From the NCBI GenBank assembly GCA_027484425.1, contig JAIXSZ010000055.1:1-58680 (forward strand): a stretch of 58,680 nt of DNA. The letters are read 5' to 3'. A model generated the notes under the pieces. It was given only the letters and a program-made list of their open reading frames with translations, was not told the origin of the DNA and did not search any database. Made by a program: the position numbers and the translations under genes. Of this stretch, positions 16,903 through 27,112 are shown one piece after another; the stretch's first letter is position 1, and the number at the start of each line of letters is the position of its first letter. The stretch comes from Sphingobacteriales bacterium (lineage in GTDB: Bacteria; Bacteroidota; Bacteroidia; Chitinophagales; Chitinophagaceae).

Positions 16903-19074
16903 TTACTTCTTTTTGTAAAGTTCCTTTACTCTATCCAAATGTTTTACAAACTTTTGTACATCTGGGTCGTAAGAGTAACCTTCTGGAATTATTTTATTGC
17001 CGTTTTCGTCTACGTAGAAGTAAAAGGGCTGTGAATTGGAGCCAAATTTGGTGGCTTGCAGGTCAGCGTTTTTGTTGCCTACGGTTACTACTAGCGAGTT
17101 CAGGTCTTTGGAGAAATACTGTTGCTCTTCGGGTAGTTTCACACGGTTGAAGTCGCAATAAAGGGAGGCTACGACAAAGTCTTCTTTTAGTCTTTTTGCT
17201 ACTTCTGGGTTTGACCATACTTGTGATTCCATCTTGCGGCAGTTAACACAGTTGATGCCAGTAAAGTCGAGCATTACTGGCTTTTTCAACACCTTGGCAG
17301 CAGCTAGTGCCTCCTCGTAATCGAAGTAAGTAACTAGCCCCATTTTTTTCACTACTGGTGGCTCATATAATTTCATATCTTCCACATACTTCACAGGTGC
17401 TACACCACTGTTGTTGGGAGTATGGTTTGATGATGATGTGCCACCACCCCCAAATTCATCGAAAGTACCCATAGGAGGCAGGAATGCACTCATGCCATTG
17501 AGCGGAGCACCCCACATGCCGGGAAGCAGATACACTGCGAATGTGAAGGAAATAATAGCGAGAAATAGCTTGAATATAGACACATACTCCTGACCATACA
17601 CATTCTTAGGTGGGGCGTCGTCGTGAGACAGGGTGAGTTTGCCTAGTAGGTAAATGCCCAGTAATATGGCCAGTACTATCCAAATGGCTATAAATATCTC
17701 TCTGTCGAGCAGACGCCAGCCCATAGCCAGATCAGCATTGGATAGGAATTTTAATGCCAACATCAATTCTATAAAGCCTAGAACTACTTTTACCTGATTG
17801 AGCCAGCCGCCTGAAGATGCCATTTTATTGATCATGCCGGGGAAAATGGCGAACAAAGCAAATGGTAATGCCAAACCTACTGAGAACCCAAACATACCCA
17901 CCGCAGGACCAGCTATACCACCCTTGGATGCCTCTACCAGTAGCGTGCCCACTATGGGGCCAGTGCAAGAAAAAGACACTATAACTAGAGTAAGTGCCAT
18001 GAAAAAAATACCTGCAAAACTGCCTACACCTGCTCTGGAGTCGGTAGCGTTGGTCCAAGATGAGGGGAGCGTTATTTCGAAAGCTCCTAAGAATGAAATG
18101 GCGAATATGACAATTAATACAAAGAAAAACAGATTGGCACGCCAGTCGGTAGACAAGGTGTTTAAAGCTGCCGAACCGAATATTGCAGATACCAGCACAC
18201 CCAATATGGTGAAGATAACAATGATAGATAATGAGTAGTAAATGGCGTTTTTGATACCCTCGGCACGTGTTTTGCTGCGCTTGGTGAAGAAGCTAACAGT
18301 AATAGGTATCATGGAGAATATACAGGGTGTAAAGATGGCTATAATACCTCCGCCCAAGCTGAGCAGAAACAGACCTAGCAAAGATTTGCTGGCAGGCTCG
18401 GTATCGGTTTTACTGTTTTCTACAGCTTTTTTTCCAGTGCTATCGCTGGTAGGAGGGGCGGCAGCTACAGCTGTGGTAGTTGTTGTGTCGGGCTCGGCTG
18501 TTGTAGATGCATTGGTATCAATAGCTACACTTGCTTCTGCGCCACCAGCATCGTTGACAACTACAGAAAAGGGAAGTGTTTTGGGAGGTAAGCACATTTT
18601 ATCATCACATACTTGGTAAGAGTAGGTACCTTTTATAGTTGTATTGGCGGTTATATTTAGTAGTTGTTTGTAGGTTACCTTGCCATGATAGTAAGTTACA
18701 TTGCCATCTACACCATCCATTGCACCAGAGATGGCGTTTCCTTTTTCAGTAACGCTTCCATTTAGTGATATTTCTGGGTTCTTTTTTACTGTAAACTCTG
18801 GGGGTACTTGTAGACCATCGCCACCGGGCTTGAGCGACCATATATGCCAGCCATCAGCAAGCGAAAGGTTGAATGCCAATTCGTAATTAGTGCCACTAAT
18901 TTTTTTAGCCGAAATGCTCCATGTAGTAGGGTCTTTGGTGATTTGTGCGTGTGTGAAGGTAGATGCCAGCAAACAAATAAGTAGCATGGGCAACCAGCCA
19001 GCCAGCCTAAAAAGTCGGGCTGATAAGCTTGGAAAGAGAGGCATAAACCTCGCTGTGTTGATTGACTTAATCAT
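16903..19074 (-). CDS. dsbD: Thiol:disulfide interchange protein DsbD
   Basis: All three DsbD parts are present in 723 residues. The N-terminal alpha domain (about 45-175) carries its Cys pair in QVCDDKMCLPP (Cys156, Cys161). A Ser/Thr/Ala-rich linker (about 178-230) leads to eight membrane helices with Cys251 (FTPC) and Cys370 (SFSC). The C-terminal thioredoxin domain has the CVNC motif (Cys609, Cys612). It carries electrons from cytoplasmic thioredoxin to periplasmic acceptors such as cytochrome c maturation and disulfide isomerases. The start at 19074 gives a long signal region; the Met at residue 11 is an alternative. A separate alpha-domain gene lies directly upstream on the same strand, and a cysteine-less membrane paralogue is at 4848-5774. 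Confidence 0.9.
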   Translation of the reverse strand: MIKSINTARFMPLFPSLSARLFRLAGWLPMLLICLLASTFTHAQITKDPTTWSISAKKISGTNYELAFNLSLADGWHIWSLKPGGDGLQVPPEFTVKKNPEISLNGSVTEKGNAISGAMDGVDGNVTYYHGKVTYKQLLNITANTTIKGTYSYQVCDDKMCLPPKTLPFSVVVNDAGGAEASVAIDTNASTTAEPDTTTTTAVAAAPPTSDSTGKKAVENSKTDTEPASKSLLGLFLLSLGGGIIAIFTPCIFSMIPITVSFFTKRSKTRAEGIKNAIYYSLSIIVIFTILGVLVSAIFGSAALNTLSTDWRANLFFFVLIVIFAISFLGAFEITLPSSWTNATDSRAGVGSFAGIFFMALTLVIVSFSCTGPIVGTLLVEASKGGIAGPAVGMFGFSVGLALPFALFAIFPGMINKMASSGGWLNQVKVVLGFIELMLALKFLSNADLAMGWRLLDREIFIAIWIVLAILLGIYLLGKLTLSHDDAPPKNVYGQEYVSIFKLFLAIISFTFAVYLLPGMWGAPLNGMSAFLPPMGTFDEFGGGGTSSSNHTPNNSGVAPVKYVEDMKLYEPPVVKKMGLVTYFDYEEALAAAKVLKKPVMLDFTGINCVNCRKMESQVWSNPEVAKRLKEDFVVASLYCDFNRVKLPEEQQYFSKDLNSLVVTVGNKNADLQATKFGSNSQPFYFYVDENGNKIIPEGYSYDPDVQKFVKHLDRVKELYKKK

Positions 19075-19157
19075 TAGAATAATTTTTTAAGACTTCATTT
19101 TCCTTCTTTTTGGGCTACCTACCCCACAAACACCCCTATGTGTATCAATGTGCTACA

Positions 19158-19619
19158 TTATTTTAGTTCTACCTCAAATGGTTTGTCCACCGGTGCTAGG
19201 CACATCTTATCGTCGCATACCTGATAGGTGTGTGTGCCCTTGACCTTGGCGGGTGTATTTTTTACTGCTAAGTTAAGGGTATAGTCAACTTTGCCACTCA
19301 AGTAAGTGACTTTGCCGTCTACGCCGCCCATCAGGGTAGTGGTAGCTTTGCCTTTTTCGGTGGGTTTGCCTACTACTTGTGCATTATTTCCTTCAACATT
19401 GAAAGAAGGTACTATCTGAAAGCCATCACCGCCTGGATTGAGCGACCAAATATGCCACCCTTGCTTGAGGTCGAGATGAAATATCAACTGGTACTCGGTG
19501 GCGCTTTTCTTTTTTACTTCATATTTCCAAGTGGTAGGGTCGGCAGTCATTTGTGCCTGGGCAGCAGTACCTAATACTAATGTAAGTAGAATTAAAACAC
19601 TATTTTTTAAAAATCGCAT
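19158..19619 (-). CDS. Stand-alone DsbD alpha-like domain protein
   Basis: The 153-residue secreted protein (signal peptide ending AAQAQ) is close in sequence to the N-terminal domain of the DsbD beside it: DPTTWKYEVKKK, GWHIWSLNPGGDGF, VDGKVTYLSGKVDY and YQVCDDKMCLAP all have direct counterparts. The two cysteines of the pair are kept, so it should be able to accept electrons from the DsbD membrane domain and pass them on. It lies 83 bases upstream of dsbD in the same direction, most likely co-transcribed. It looks like a duplicated alpha domain serving as an extra soluble periplasmic shuttle. Confidence 0.85.
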   Translation of the reverse strand: MRFLKNSVLILLTLVLGTAAQAQMTADPTTWKYEVKKKSATEYQLIFHLDLKQGWHIWSLNPGGDGFQIVPSFNVEGNNAQVVGKPTEKGKATTTLMGGVDGKVTYLSGKVDYTLNLAVKNTPAKVKGTHTYQVCDDKMCLAPVDKPFEVELK

Positions 19620-19750
19620 TTACAATGATTTTAGAGATAAAGTACTCATTTATGATATTAGACAATGCAAGATAGAGCTAGGGTGAGGGATTATTTGTCT
19701 CATTGCTGACATTTAACTAATAATTCTATAAGGTACTTTAACATTTGTTG

Positions 19751-20440
19751 TTAGTTATGGGCAAGGGCCATTAGGATAGCTCTGCCGTCTATATTGTGTA
19801 GCGATGGTGAGCAGGCGCGTTCTGGGTGGGGCATCATGCCATATACATTTCTATCAGCATTGCATATGCCAGCGATGTTGTTTATCGCACCGTTGGGGTT
19901 GGCATTGATGTGTACTTCGCCAGCCTCGTCGCAATACCTGAACACCACTTGTTTGTTGTCGTGCAGTTGTTTCAGTGTAGGGGCATCGGCATAGTACCTT
20001 CCCTCGCCATGAGCAACGGGTATCTTTAATGCAGTATTGCTTACCGCATTACCTATTCTGTTGTCAGGTCCTTCGCTTTTGATGAAAACGTTTTTGCAAA
20101 CAAACTTCTGATGGTCGTTTTGCAATAGGACCCCCGGGAGTAAGCCAGCTTCGCATAATATTTGAAAGCCATTACAAACACCTAATACTTTGCCACCTCT
20201 ATTTGCAAAGTCTATGACTTGTTCCATCATAGGGCTAAAGCGAGCCAAAGCTCCGCAACGCAGATAATCGCCGTAAGAAAAACCACCAGGAAGTACTATA
20301 CAATCGTTGGTGGTAAACATGCTGAGGTCACGATCTTTGTGCCAGAGCATTATAGTTTCTTGTTTAAGGTCGTCACGCAGAGCGTGCATCATATCGCGGT
20401 CGCAGTTAGAGCCGGGGAAAACGATAATACCAAATTTCAT
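19751..20440 (-). CDS. purQ: Phosphoribosylformylglycinamidine synthase subunit PurQ
   Basis: This 229-residue class I glutamine amidotransferase supplies ammonia for FGAM synthesis, step 4 of purine synthesis, with PurL and PurS. The nucleophile is Cys89 in GVCNGFQILCEAG; the His-Glu pair is in MMPHPERACSP near the C-terminus. FPGSNCDRD at the start and LPGGFSYGDYLR are PurQ hallmarks. A separate purQ implies split PurS/PurL, which are not in the window. It follows the DUF6427 gene by about 12 bases, so the two probably share a transcript. Confidence 0.93.
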   Translation of the reverse strand: MKFGIIVFPGSNCDRDMMHALRDDLKQETIMLWHKDRDLSMFTTNDCIVLPGGFSYGDYLRCGALARFSPMMEQVIDFANRGGKVLGVCNGFQILCEAGLLPGVLLQNDHQKFVCKNVFIKSEGPDNRIGNAVSNTALKIPVAHGEGRYYADAPTLKQLHDNKQVVFRYCDEAGEVHINANPNGAINNIAGICNADRNVYGMMPHPERACSPSLHNIDGRAILMALAHN

Positions 20441-20452
20441 TTGCAGTAGTAG

Positions 20453-21442
20453 TTAGTTGTTTGCCCTAAAGAGGCAAAAAACGAGTAATGAAAGAGAGAA
20501 ATAAAAGATAAAATTACTAAACCGTTTGTTCTTTTCAAGCAATAGTCCGTGAGATATTATAATACTGAGGGCTGGCATAGTAATGAGCCATGCACTTTTT
20601 ATCTCGGCCTTGGTTAATAAACCCACGAATATGGAAATAATAAGATAGAAGGAAATGGTAGTCCAATCTCTTCGCACAAATATATTGCTCAATGCTACAT
20701 TTTGCAGCATGGCAAAAATGCCTGTACCGGAAAGAATAAGAATATAGGCCATGATTACGATTAGGTAAAAAGGGGAAACGACCTGCGACGACAAAGAAAA
20801 ACCCAACTGAGGCCAAATTTTGATGAGGTACAGGCGGTCAATCAGAAACGCAATGCATACAAAAAAATAGAATGGGGTGGTGTAACCCATCATAGCGACG
20901 CTCCACTCACCAAGATTGAAGGGGCGAAACATGACCATGGCAACTAACAAGAGTAGGAAAAATGCCAGTAATGAAAACTGGAATAAAGCAGCAGTACACA
21001 ACAGGAAACCAGCATTATAAATCAGTTTGCGAGGCTGAGTGGTTTGGGAGAACCCAAACATAATATCTACGGCTCCTAGTATAAGCCAATTGAGAATATG
21101 AGTTTCGTTGAAATGATTGAAAGGTATATAGACAGAGGTAAGCAACAAGTAGACATAAGAGGGTATATAGGTATATCTGGGGTAAAGCTTGTGGCGGGTA
21201 GCAATATTCTTGATGTACATAGATTGCAAGAACAGCACTACAATAGAGAAAAAAGAATAAGCAAAACCGCTATTGCTAAAAACAACATGCAGTAGTTTCA
21301 GGAAGTAATTGTACAGGAAGTGCCCCTCCACAGGCAATGGCACCTGAGGGTGCAATAGTGCTGGCATTTTGGCCAGTAAGGCAAAAATGAACAGTATAAT
21401 AACCGTAAATGGACTGTTATTTCTGAATAACCTGAGCACCAA
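20453..21442 (-). CDS. DUF6427-type integral membrane protein
   Basis: About 329 residues with nine or ten hydrophobic segments. Proteins of this Bacteroidota family begin with a short (M)-(V/I)-L-R-L-F-(R/K)-x-N-x-P block; here that block (VLRLFRNNSPF) follows a TTG at 21442, chosen as the start. The frame is open up to a GTG at 21607, which would add 55 residues that look less typical. No function is known; the family is often found beside purine or division genes. It lies directly upstream of purQ on the same strand. Confidence 0.7.
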   Translation of the reverse strand: MVLRLFRNNSPFTVIILFIFALLAKMPALLHPQVPLPVEGHFLYNYFLKLLHVVFSNSGFAYSFFSIVVLFLQSMYIKNIATRHKLYPRYTYIPSYVYLLLTSVYIPFNHFNETHILNWLILGAVDIMFGFSQTTQPRKLIYNAGFLLCTAALFQFSLLAFFLLLLVAMVMFRPFNLGEWSVAMMGYTTPFYFFVCIAFLIDRLYLIKIWPQLGFSLSSQVVSPFYLIVIMAYILILSGTGIFAMLQNVALSNIFVRRDWTTISFYLIISIFVGLLTKAEIKSAWLITMPALSIIISHGLLLEKNKRFSNFIFYFSLSLLVFCLFRANN

Positions 21443-21889
21443 TATATTTTGAGCGAAGGTAAGGCGCAGGAACAAGATGCGCAATTTGTGTTTAAAAGAA
21501 AACACCCATTCAATAAAGACGTTTGGGTGGAGGTTGCTGAAGAAGGGCGTTATCACTAAAAAAAATAAGCTGCATCGCCTGTTGGGGAGGAACAGAAGAC
21601 GCAGCACAGAGATGATAGCAGAAAGACTACAATGGAGTACTATTGCTACATTCCAAAACAGGGTATCAGTAACTATCTTGGCGAATAGTGTAATGCGATA
21701 GGGCTAGATAAGGGCTGATTACAGGAAGAATATAACAATTACTATGCCAGTTTTCACAAAATGTTGTGAATAGCGGTGAGAGAGTAATGAGAAAATGAAA
21801 ATATTTAACCTAAAGCATTTTATTTTGAATAATTATTAACCAAAAGTGTAAAAATGAAGTTTAAAATATTTGTTTTCTTGACGTTGTTG

Positions 21890-21931
21890 TGACAAAAAAA
21901 GAGGTTGCCTCCTGCTAGGTGCAACCTCTTT
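21890..21931 (-). terminator. Rho-independent terminator of clpB
   Basis: An 11-base perfect stem (AAAGAGGTTGC at 21898-21908 with GCAACCTCTTT at 21921-21931) lies 30 bases after the clpB stop. On the minus strand it is followed by a run of T residues. Confidence 0.85.
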
Positions 21932-21960
21932 AGAACATTCTGATCTGCTATATTTTAGTT

Positions 21961-24588
21961 TCAGATGGTTTTAGCCTCTGTTGTATTGGCGTCGTTTCGC
22001 ATCACTACTATTCCATCAAAAACATCAATGAGTACTGGTAAGGTTTTATCAATGTCACCAGCTATGATCTTTTTGCTCAGTAGATTGATGATGTCTTTTT
22101 GGATAACACGCTTCAAAGGTCGGGCACCATATTGAGGGTCGAAACCGCGCTGTACCAAGTAGTCGAGCGCATAATCTGTAAACTGTAGATTGATACCTTG
22201 ACTCATTAGCTGTTGTTGCAGGTTTTCCAGTTGAATCTTTATGATCCCCTTTATTTCCTTGCGCATCAGCGGGTGGAACATGATGATGTCATCAATTCGA
22301 TTCAGGAATTCTGGTCTCATAGTTTGGCGTAGTAATTCCATTACCTGCTCACGGGTGGCCTCTACCACAGTATCTATGTTCTTACCTTCCAGCTCCATAA
22401 AGTTTTCCTGTATGATATGGCTACCCATGTTGCTGGTCATGATGACAATAGTATTTTTAAAGTTGACCACTCTGCCTTTGTTGTCGGTAAGTCTGCCATC
22501 GTCTAGTACCTGTAGCAGTATATTGAATACATCTGGGTGTGCTTTTTCTATTTCATCAAGGAGTATTACACTGTATGGTTTGCGGCGTACAGCCTCAGTG
22601 AGCTGTCCGCCTTCATCATAGCCCACATATCCTGGAGGTGCACCTACTAGTCGGCTCACGCTGTGCTTTTCCTGATACTCGCTCATATCTATGCGGGTCA
22701 TCATGCTATCATCGTCAAAAAGTATCTCTGCCAGTGCTTTCGCCAGTTCTGTTTTACCTACCCCTGTAGTACCTAGAAATATAAAAGAACCGATTGGTTT
22801 GCGTGGGTCTTGTAACCCTGCTCTTCCCCGTCTTATAGCGTCAGATACGGCTGTTATGGCTTCTTCCTGTCCTACTACACGTTTGTGTAGTTCATCTTCT
22901 AGGTGCAGCAGTTTTTCTCGCTCGCCTTGCAGCATTCTTTGTACGGGTATGCCTGTGGCTTTCGCTACATTTTGCGCAATGTCTTCGGCATCTACTTCTT
23001 CTTTTAGTAGACGTTTGTGCTGGCTGCTCATTTCGTCCAGTTGTTTGGACAGCTTGTCTATTATAGCTTCCTGCTCTTGCACTTTGCCATAGCGTATCTC
23101 TGCTACTCTGCCATAGTTGCCCTCTCTTTCTGCTTGTTCGGCTTCCAGTTTCAGGTGCTCAATAGATTTTTTAGCATTGTTTATTTTGTCAACTATGGCT
23201 TTTTCTTCCATCCATTTAGCCTTCAATGTATCGCGTTGCACGACGAGCATACTTATGTCTTGGCTAAGTTCTTTTAGTTTTTCACTGTCATTCTCGCGTT
23301 TTATGGCTTCTCTTTCTATTTCCAGTTGGCGTATGCGGCGTTCTAATTCATCTAGCTCTTCGGGCATGGAATTGAGCTCCAGTTTCAGTTTGGCGGCACT
23401 TTCATCTATCAGATCAATCGCCTTGTCAGGTAGGAATCTGTCGGTGATATACCTACCCGATAGCTCTACAGCGGCTATGATGGCTTCATCTTTTATGCGC
23501 ACCTGATGGTGGCTTTCGTATCTGTCTTTAAGTCCGCGTAGGATAGATATTGCATCCTCGGGAGATGGTTCATCTACGAACACCTTTTGAAATCTGCGTT
23601 CCAGCGCTTTGTCTTTTTCAAAGTATTTCTGGTATTCATTGAGTGTGGTAGCACCTATGGCTCTTAGTTCGCCACGTGCCAGTGCAGGTTTCAGTATGTT
23701 GGCTGCGTCCATTGCTCCCTCCATAGCACCTGCACCTATAAGGGTGTGAATCTCATCTATAAACAGTATTACCGATCCATCACTTTCAGATACTTCCTTT
23801 ATTACCGCTTTCAATCGTTCTTCAAATTCGCCCCTGTACTTTGCGCCTGCCATCAGTGCGCCCATGTCAAGAGCAAAGATAATTTTAGACTTCAGGTTGT
23901 CGGGCACATCTCCGTTGATGATGCGATGTGCCAATCCTTCTACGATGGCTGTTTTGCCCACACCGGGTTCACCGACCAGAATTGGGTTGTTTTTTGACCT
24001 CCTTGATAGAATATGCAAAGTGCGGCGTATTTCTTCGTCTCTGCCTATTACTGGATCTAGCTTGCCATTACGAGCTAGTTCGTTTAGGTTTTTGGCATAT
24101 CGTTGGAGTGAGTTGTATTGCTGGTCGGATGTCTGAGAGTTTACCGTACTACCTTTGCGCAGTTCTTTAATAGCTGCTGTTAGTCCTTTTTCAGTAAGTC
24201 CGGCATCTTTAAGTAGTTTGCTAGTATCGTCATTGGCTTGCAGCAACGTCATAAGCATGTGCTCCTGAGTCACAAATTCATCGCCAAATGTTTTCAGTAT
24301 CGCTGCTGTGCGGAGCATGGCATTGCTGGCATCTCTGCCCAATGTTTGTCCGGGCTCGCCACCTTGCATAGTGGGTAGTCTTTTCAGTAATTCGGCAAGT
24401 TTGGTATCTACAAAGTTAAGATTGACATTGTTCTTCTTAAGCAAAAACGATACTGGACCGTCTACATCGTCAAGTAACGCCCTCATAAAGTGGGCGGTTT
24501 CGATAGTTGGGTTTTGGTTATTAAAAGCCAGTTGCTGCGCTTGCTGCACTATCTCCTGCGCTTTGATTGTAAAATTGTTCAGGTTCAT
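21961..24588 (-). CDS. clpB: Disaggregase chaperone ClpB
   Basis: The 875-residue length and domain order are those of ClpB: Clp-N repeats (about 1-150), a first AAA+ domain with Walker A GEPGVGKT near 207, a long middle coiled coil (about 405-525) that separates ClpB from ClpA/ClpC, and a second AAA+ domain with GTTGVGKT near 607 and the [11 protein letters not shown]alker B. The small C-terminal domain contains [10 protein letters not shown]. It rescues aggregated proteins with DnaK. The middle domain and absence of an IGF loop argue against a ClpP partner role. Monocistronic, with a strong terminator; no clear heat-shock operator was found upstream. Confidence 0.96.
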   Translation of the reverse strand: MNLNNFTIKAQEIVQQAQQLAFNNQNPTIETAHFMRALLDDVDGPVSFLLKKNNVNLNFVDTKLAELLKRLPTMQGGEPGQTLGRDASNAMLRTAAILKTFGDEFVTQEHMLMTLLQANDDTSKLLKDAGLTEKGLTAAIKELRKGSTVNSQTSDQQYNSLQRYAKNLNELARNGKLDPVIGRDEEIRRTLHILSRRSKNNPILVGEPGVGKTAIVEGLAHRIINGDVPDNLKSKIIFALDMGALMAGAKYRGEFEERLKAVIKEVSESDGSVILFIDEIHTLIGAGAMEGAMDAANILKPALARGELRAIGATTLNEYQKYFEKDKALERRFQKVFVDEPSPEDAISILRGLKDRYESHHQVRIKDEAIIAAVELSGRYITDRFLPDKAIDLIDESAAKLKLELNSMPEELDELERRIRQLEIEREAIKRENDSEKLKELSQDISMLVVQRDTLKAKWMEEKAIVDKINNAKKSIEHLKLEAEQAEREGNYGRVAEIRYGKVQEQEAIIDKLSKQLDEMSSQHKRLLKEEVDAEDIAQNVAKATGIPVQRMLQGEREKLLHLEDELHKRVVGQEEAITAVSDAIRRGRAGLQDPRKPIGSFIFLGTTGVGKTELAKALAEILFDDDSMMTRIDMSEYQEKHSVSRLVGAPPGYVGYDEGGQLTEAVRRKPYSVILLDEIEKAHPDVFNILLQVLDDGRLTDNKGRVVNFKNTIVIMTSNMGSHIIQENFMELEGKNIDTVVEATREQVMELLRQTMRPEFLNRIDDIIMFHPLMRKEIKGIIKIQLENLQQQLMSQGINLQFTDYALDYLVQRGFDPQYGARPLKRVIQKDIINLLSKKIIAGDIDKTLPVLIDVFDGIVVMRNDANTTEAKTI

Positions 24589-24844
24589 AATACTTCTTGT
24601 TTAACAATCACCCATAAAAAGTGTTCCAAATTAATTATTCGGAAATATTGTCATATAAATGTAGGGTTTAATGACATCCTGACTGATGATTGTAATCAGG
24701 AATGTTCAATTTGGCATTTTCTTAAGAGGTATATAGTGTTTTTAGTAGTTTAAGTAGAATGGAAACAATGCCGTGTAACTTGAAAGAGGTGTATGCAAAG
24801 TGCGTTGATAGCGTTTGGATTATTAAAGCAACCAATTTTTCATT

Positions 24845-24852
24845 TACATTTG
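24845..24852 (+). promoter_or_regulatory. -7 element just before the tolC-like start
   Basis: TACATTTG fits the Bacteroidota -7 element and ends 4 bases before the ATG at 24857. If used, transcription would begin at or near the start codon, giving a leaderless mRNA. No TTG at the right -33 distance was found. Confidence 0.4.
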
Positions 24853-24856
24853 TTGT

Positions 24857-26293
24857 ATGCGCCTGTTTACCGCTTTTTTTGCATTTTTTGGTTTTTTGTA
24901 TTCGTCAGCCAATGCCCAGTCTAGCATAGATAACAACTGGACCTTGCAACGCTGTGTGCAATATGCTATTAGTCATAATATTACGGTTCGTCAAGACTCG
25001 CTTACGGCTCGCCTTGCTAGGCATTCGCTTACGCAAAGCAGATTGTCGCAGTTGCCGGCAGTAAATGTGAGCGGTGCTTATGGTCGTAGTTTTGGTAGAT
25101 CAATTAATCCTACCACCAACCAGTTTGTGGAATCGGAATACAACTTTTTGGGACCCTCTGCCACCAGCAATGTGTTGTTGTTTGGGTGGAACCAAGTACG
25201 CAATACGATAGCCAGAAACAGATATAGTCTGGAGGCTTCGCTAGCAGATCTGGACCAGCGGAAGGATGACATAGCATTAAATGTAGCTAATAGTTACCTA
25301 ATAGCATTGTTGGCTAAAGAACAGATCAACATAAGTAAAAATCAGGTGGCGCTTTCGCAGGCTCAACTCAACCAAACGCGAGCGTTTGCAGATGCAGGTA
25401 GGCTACCTGAGTTGAATGTAGCACAGTTGGAATCGCAACTGGCTTCAGATAGTGCCACGCTCATTAACTCAATAGCCGATTTTAACGCTGCAATATTGGA
25501 TCTGAAAGCGCTACTGAATCTGGACTTAGCCGAGCCAATGAACATACAAACACCACAAGTGAGTGCCAGCGACCAAATGGAGCTAGCTGCAAATACGCCC
25601 GAAGAGGTATATAATGTGGCAAGTGGTCATTTTGGTTCTGTAAAGGGTAGTAAACTCAGAGTAGCTTCGGCAGAGAAAGCACTCTCTGCAGCAAAAGGTA
25701 ACCTGTATCCACAGCTTAGTTTGTCTTATCAGGTAGGTACCAACTATGCGAGCAATTATTTCAGTTATCAGCAAACAAACGAATTGGTGGGGCTCGCTCC
25801 CATAGGTTTTGCTGCGCCTAGTGGCGACACTGTGTACCAGCCTGTGTTCAAAACACTAACACCTACTGTGCCAATCAATGATCAATTGCGTAATAATATA
25901 CGCCATTCGGTAGTGTTGAACCTCAACATACCTTTATTTAATTCATGGCAGTCTCAGTTTGCAGTTAGACAAGCAAAAATAAACTTGCAACAGCAAATGC
26001 TGGGCGAAGAAAATGCCGAACTGTTATTGAGACAAAATGTGTATAAGGCGCACAACAATGCTTTGAATTCTGTACAGAAATATAATGCTGCTAAACGTGC
26101 TCATGATGCTGCTAAACGTGCATTGGACTTTGCCAGTAAACGCTATGAACTGGGGCTGACAAATACTGTGGAACTATTGGTAACACAAAACTCGGAATTT
26201 GCAGCATCTGCTAATTTGATAAGTGCGAAATATGATCTCATTTTCAAGCTGAAGGTAATAGACTATTATCTGGGCAAAGAACTAAAACTTTGA
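24857..26293 (+). CDS. TolC-family outer-membrane efflux protein
   Basis: The 478-residue protein has a signal peptide (cleavage near ANAQS), then WTLQRCVQYAISHNITVRQ, the typical start of the outer-membrane efflux domain. Two repeats of long helices with strands follow, ending with ALDFASKRYELGLTNTVELL, also a family signature. It should form the trimeric outer-membrane channel of a tripartite pump or type I exporter. No membrane-fusion or inner-membrane pump gene is next to it; the gene downstream is suhB-like, 4 bases away, so the pair appears co-transcribed for no obvious functional reason. Confidence 0.88.
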   Translation: MRLFTAFFAFFGFLYSSANAQSSIDNNWTLQRCVQYAISHNITVRQDSLTARLARHSLTQSRLSQLPAVNVSGAYGRSFGRSINPTTNQFVESEYNFLGPSATSNVLLFGWNQVRNTIARNRYSLEASLADLDQRKDDIALNVANSYLIALLAKEQINISKNQVALSQAQLNQTRAFADAGRLPELNVAQLESQLASDSATLINSIADFNAAILDLKALLNLDLAEPMNIQTPQVSASDQMELAANTPEEVYNVASGHFGSVKGSKLRVASAEKALSAAKGNLYPQLSLSYQVGTNYASNYFSYQQTNELVGLAPIGFAAPSGDTVYQPVFKTLTPTVPINDQLRNNIRHSVVLNLNIPLFNSWQSQFAVRQAKINLQQQMLGEENAELLLRQNVYKAHNNALNSVQKYNAAKRAHDAAKRALDFASKRYELGLTNTVELLVTQNSEFAASANLISAKYDLIFKLKVIDYYLGKELKL

Positions 26294-26297
26294 TGCT

Positions 26298-27083
26298 ATG
26301 GAAGGACTAAAGAAGGTGTTGCTGGATGCGACACACGAGGCTGGAAAAATAATACAGAGCTATTTTAATGGCACTTTTGTTATCAATCATAAAGAGGGTG
26401 TCAATAATCTGGTTACAGAAGTAGACCATTTGGCAGAGCAAAAGATAATCAGTGTCATCAAGACTACGTATCCCACACATAGTATTATAGGTGAAGAATC
26501 GGGTGAGAATATACAATTATCAGACTATCAGTGGGTGATAGACCCGATAGATGGTACGGTGAATTTTGCGCATGGTATACCCTTGTGCTGCGTGAGTATA
26601 GGATTGCTGCTGAATGGCAGTGTGATAATGGGGGCAGTGTACAATCCCATGATGAATGAATTGTTTTTTGCTGAAAAGGGTAAGGGTGCTACGCTCAATG
26701 GCAATCCCATAAAAGTATCGGCGAAGAGTGATTTTAAAACAGCCTTTTTGGTGACTGGTTTTCCTTACAAGTGGCCTGAGAACTCGCTGGAGCATCCGGT
26801 AAAGGTGTTTGAGCGAATGGTGCTGGAAGGCTTGCCTATACGTAGGCTGGGCTCGGCTGCTATAGACCTTTGCTGGGTGGCATGTGGAAGGTTTGATGGT
26901 TTTTGGGAGTATAACCTCAGCGCATGGGATGTAGCTGCAGGCTACCTCATAGTGCTGGAAGCTGGAGGTACCATCACCGACTTTGACGGCAACATAGGCA
27001 ACGTATTCGATAAACAAACTCTAGCCACTAACGGGCTGATACACAAGGATATACTGAGTGTAATAAATAGGGGAAGTGAGTAG
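26298..27083 (+). CDS. Inositol monophosphatase family protein (SuhB-like)
   Basis: The 261 residues hold the metal-binding motifs of the family: GEESG near residue 70, DPIDGTVNFAHGIP (about 86-99) and WDVAAGYLIVLEAGG near 210. The reaction is Mg2+-dependent removal of phosphate from inositol phosphates or related sugar phosphates; in some bacteria SuhB also binds RNA polymerase complexes. The CysQ relatives have a different C-terminal pattern, making SuhB-like the better reading. It starts 4 bases after the tolC-like stop, implying one transcript. Confidence 0.9.
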   Translation: MEGLKKVLLDATHEAGKIIQSYFNGTFVINHKEGVNNLVTEVDHLAEQKIISVIKTTYPTHSIIGEESGENIQLSDYQWVIDPIDGTVNFAHGIPLCCVSIGLLLNGSVIMGAVYNPMMNELFFAEKGKGATLNGNPIKVSAKSDFKTAFLVTGFPYKWPENSLEHPVKVFERMVLEGLPIRRLGSAAIDLCWVACGRFDGFWEYNLSAWDVAAGYLIVLEAGGTITDFDGNIGNVFDKQTLATNGLIHKDILSVINRGSE

Positions 27084-27112
27084 GGGGGTAGGTTAAACAA
27101 TCACAATCAACA

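Noticed and set aside
22241..24604. Several plus-strand ORFs inside clpB
   Set aside because: They are Ser/Leu-rich shadows of the strongly supported clpB gene.
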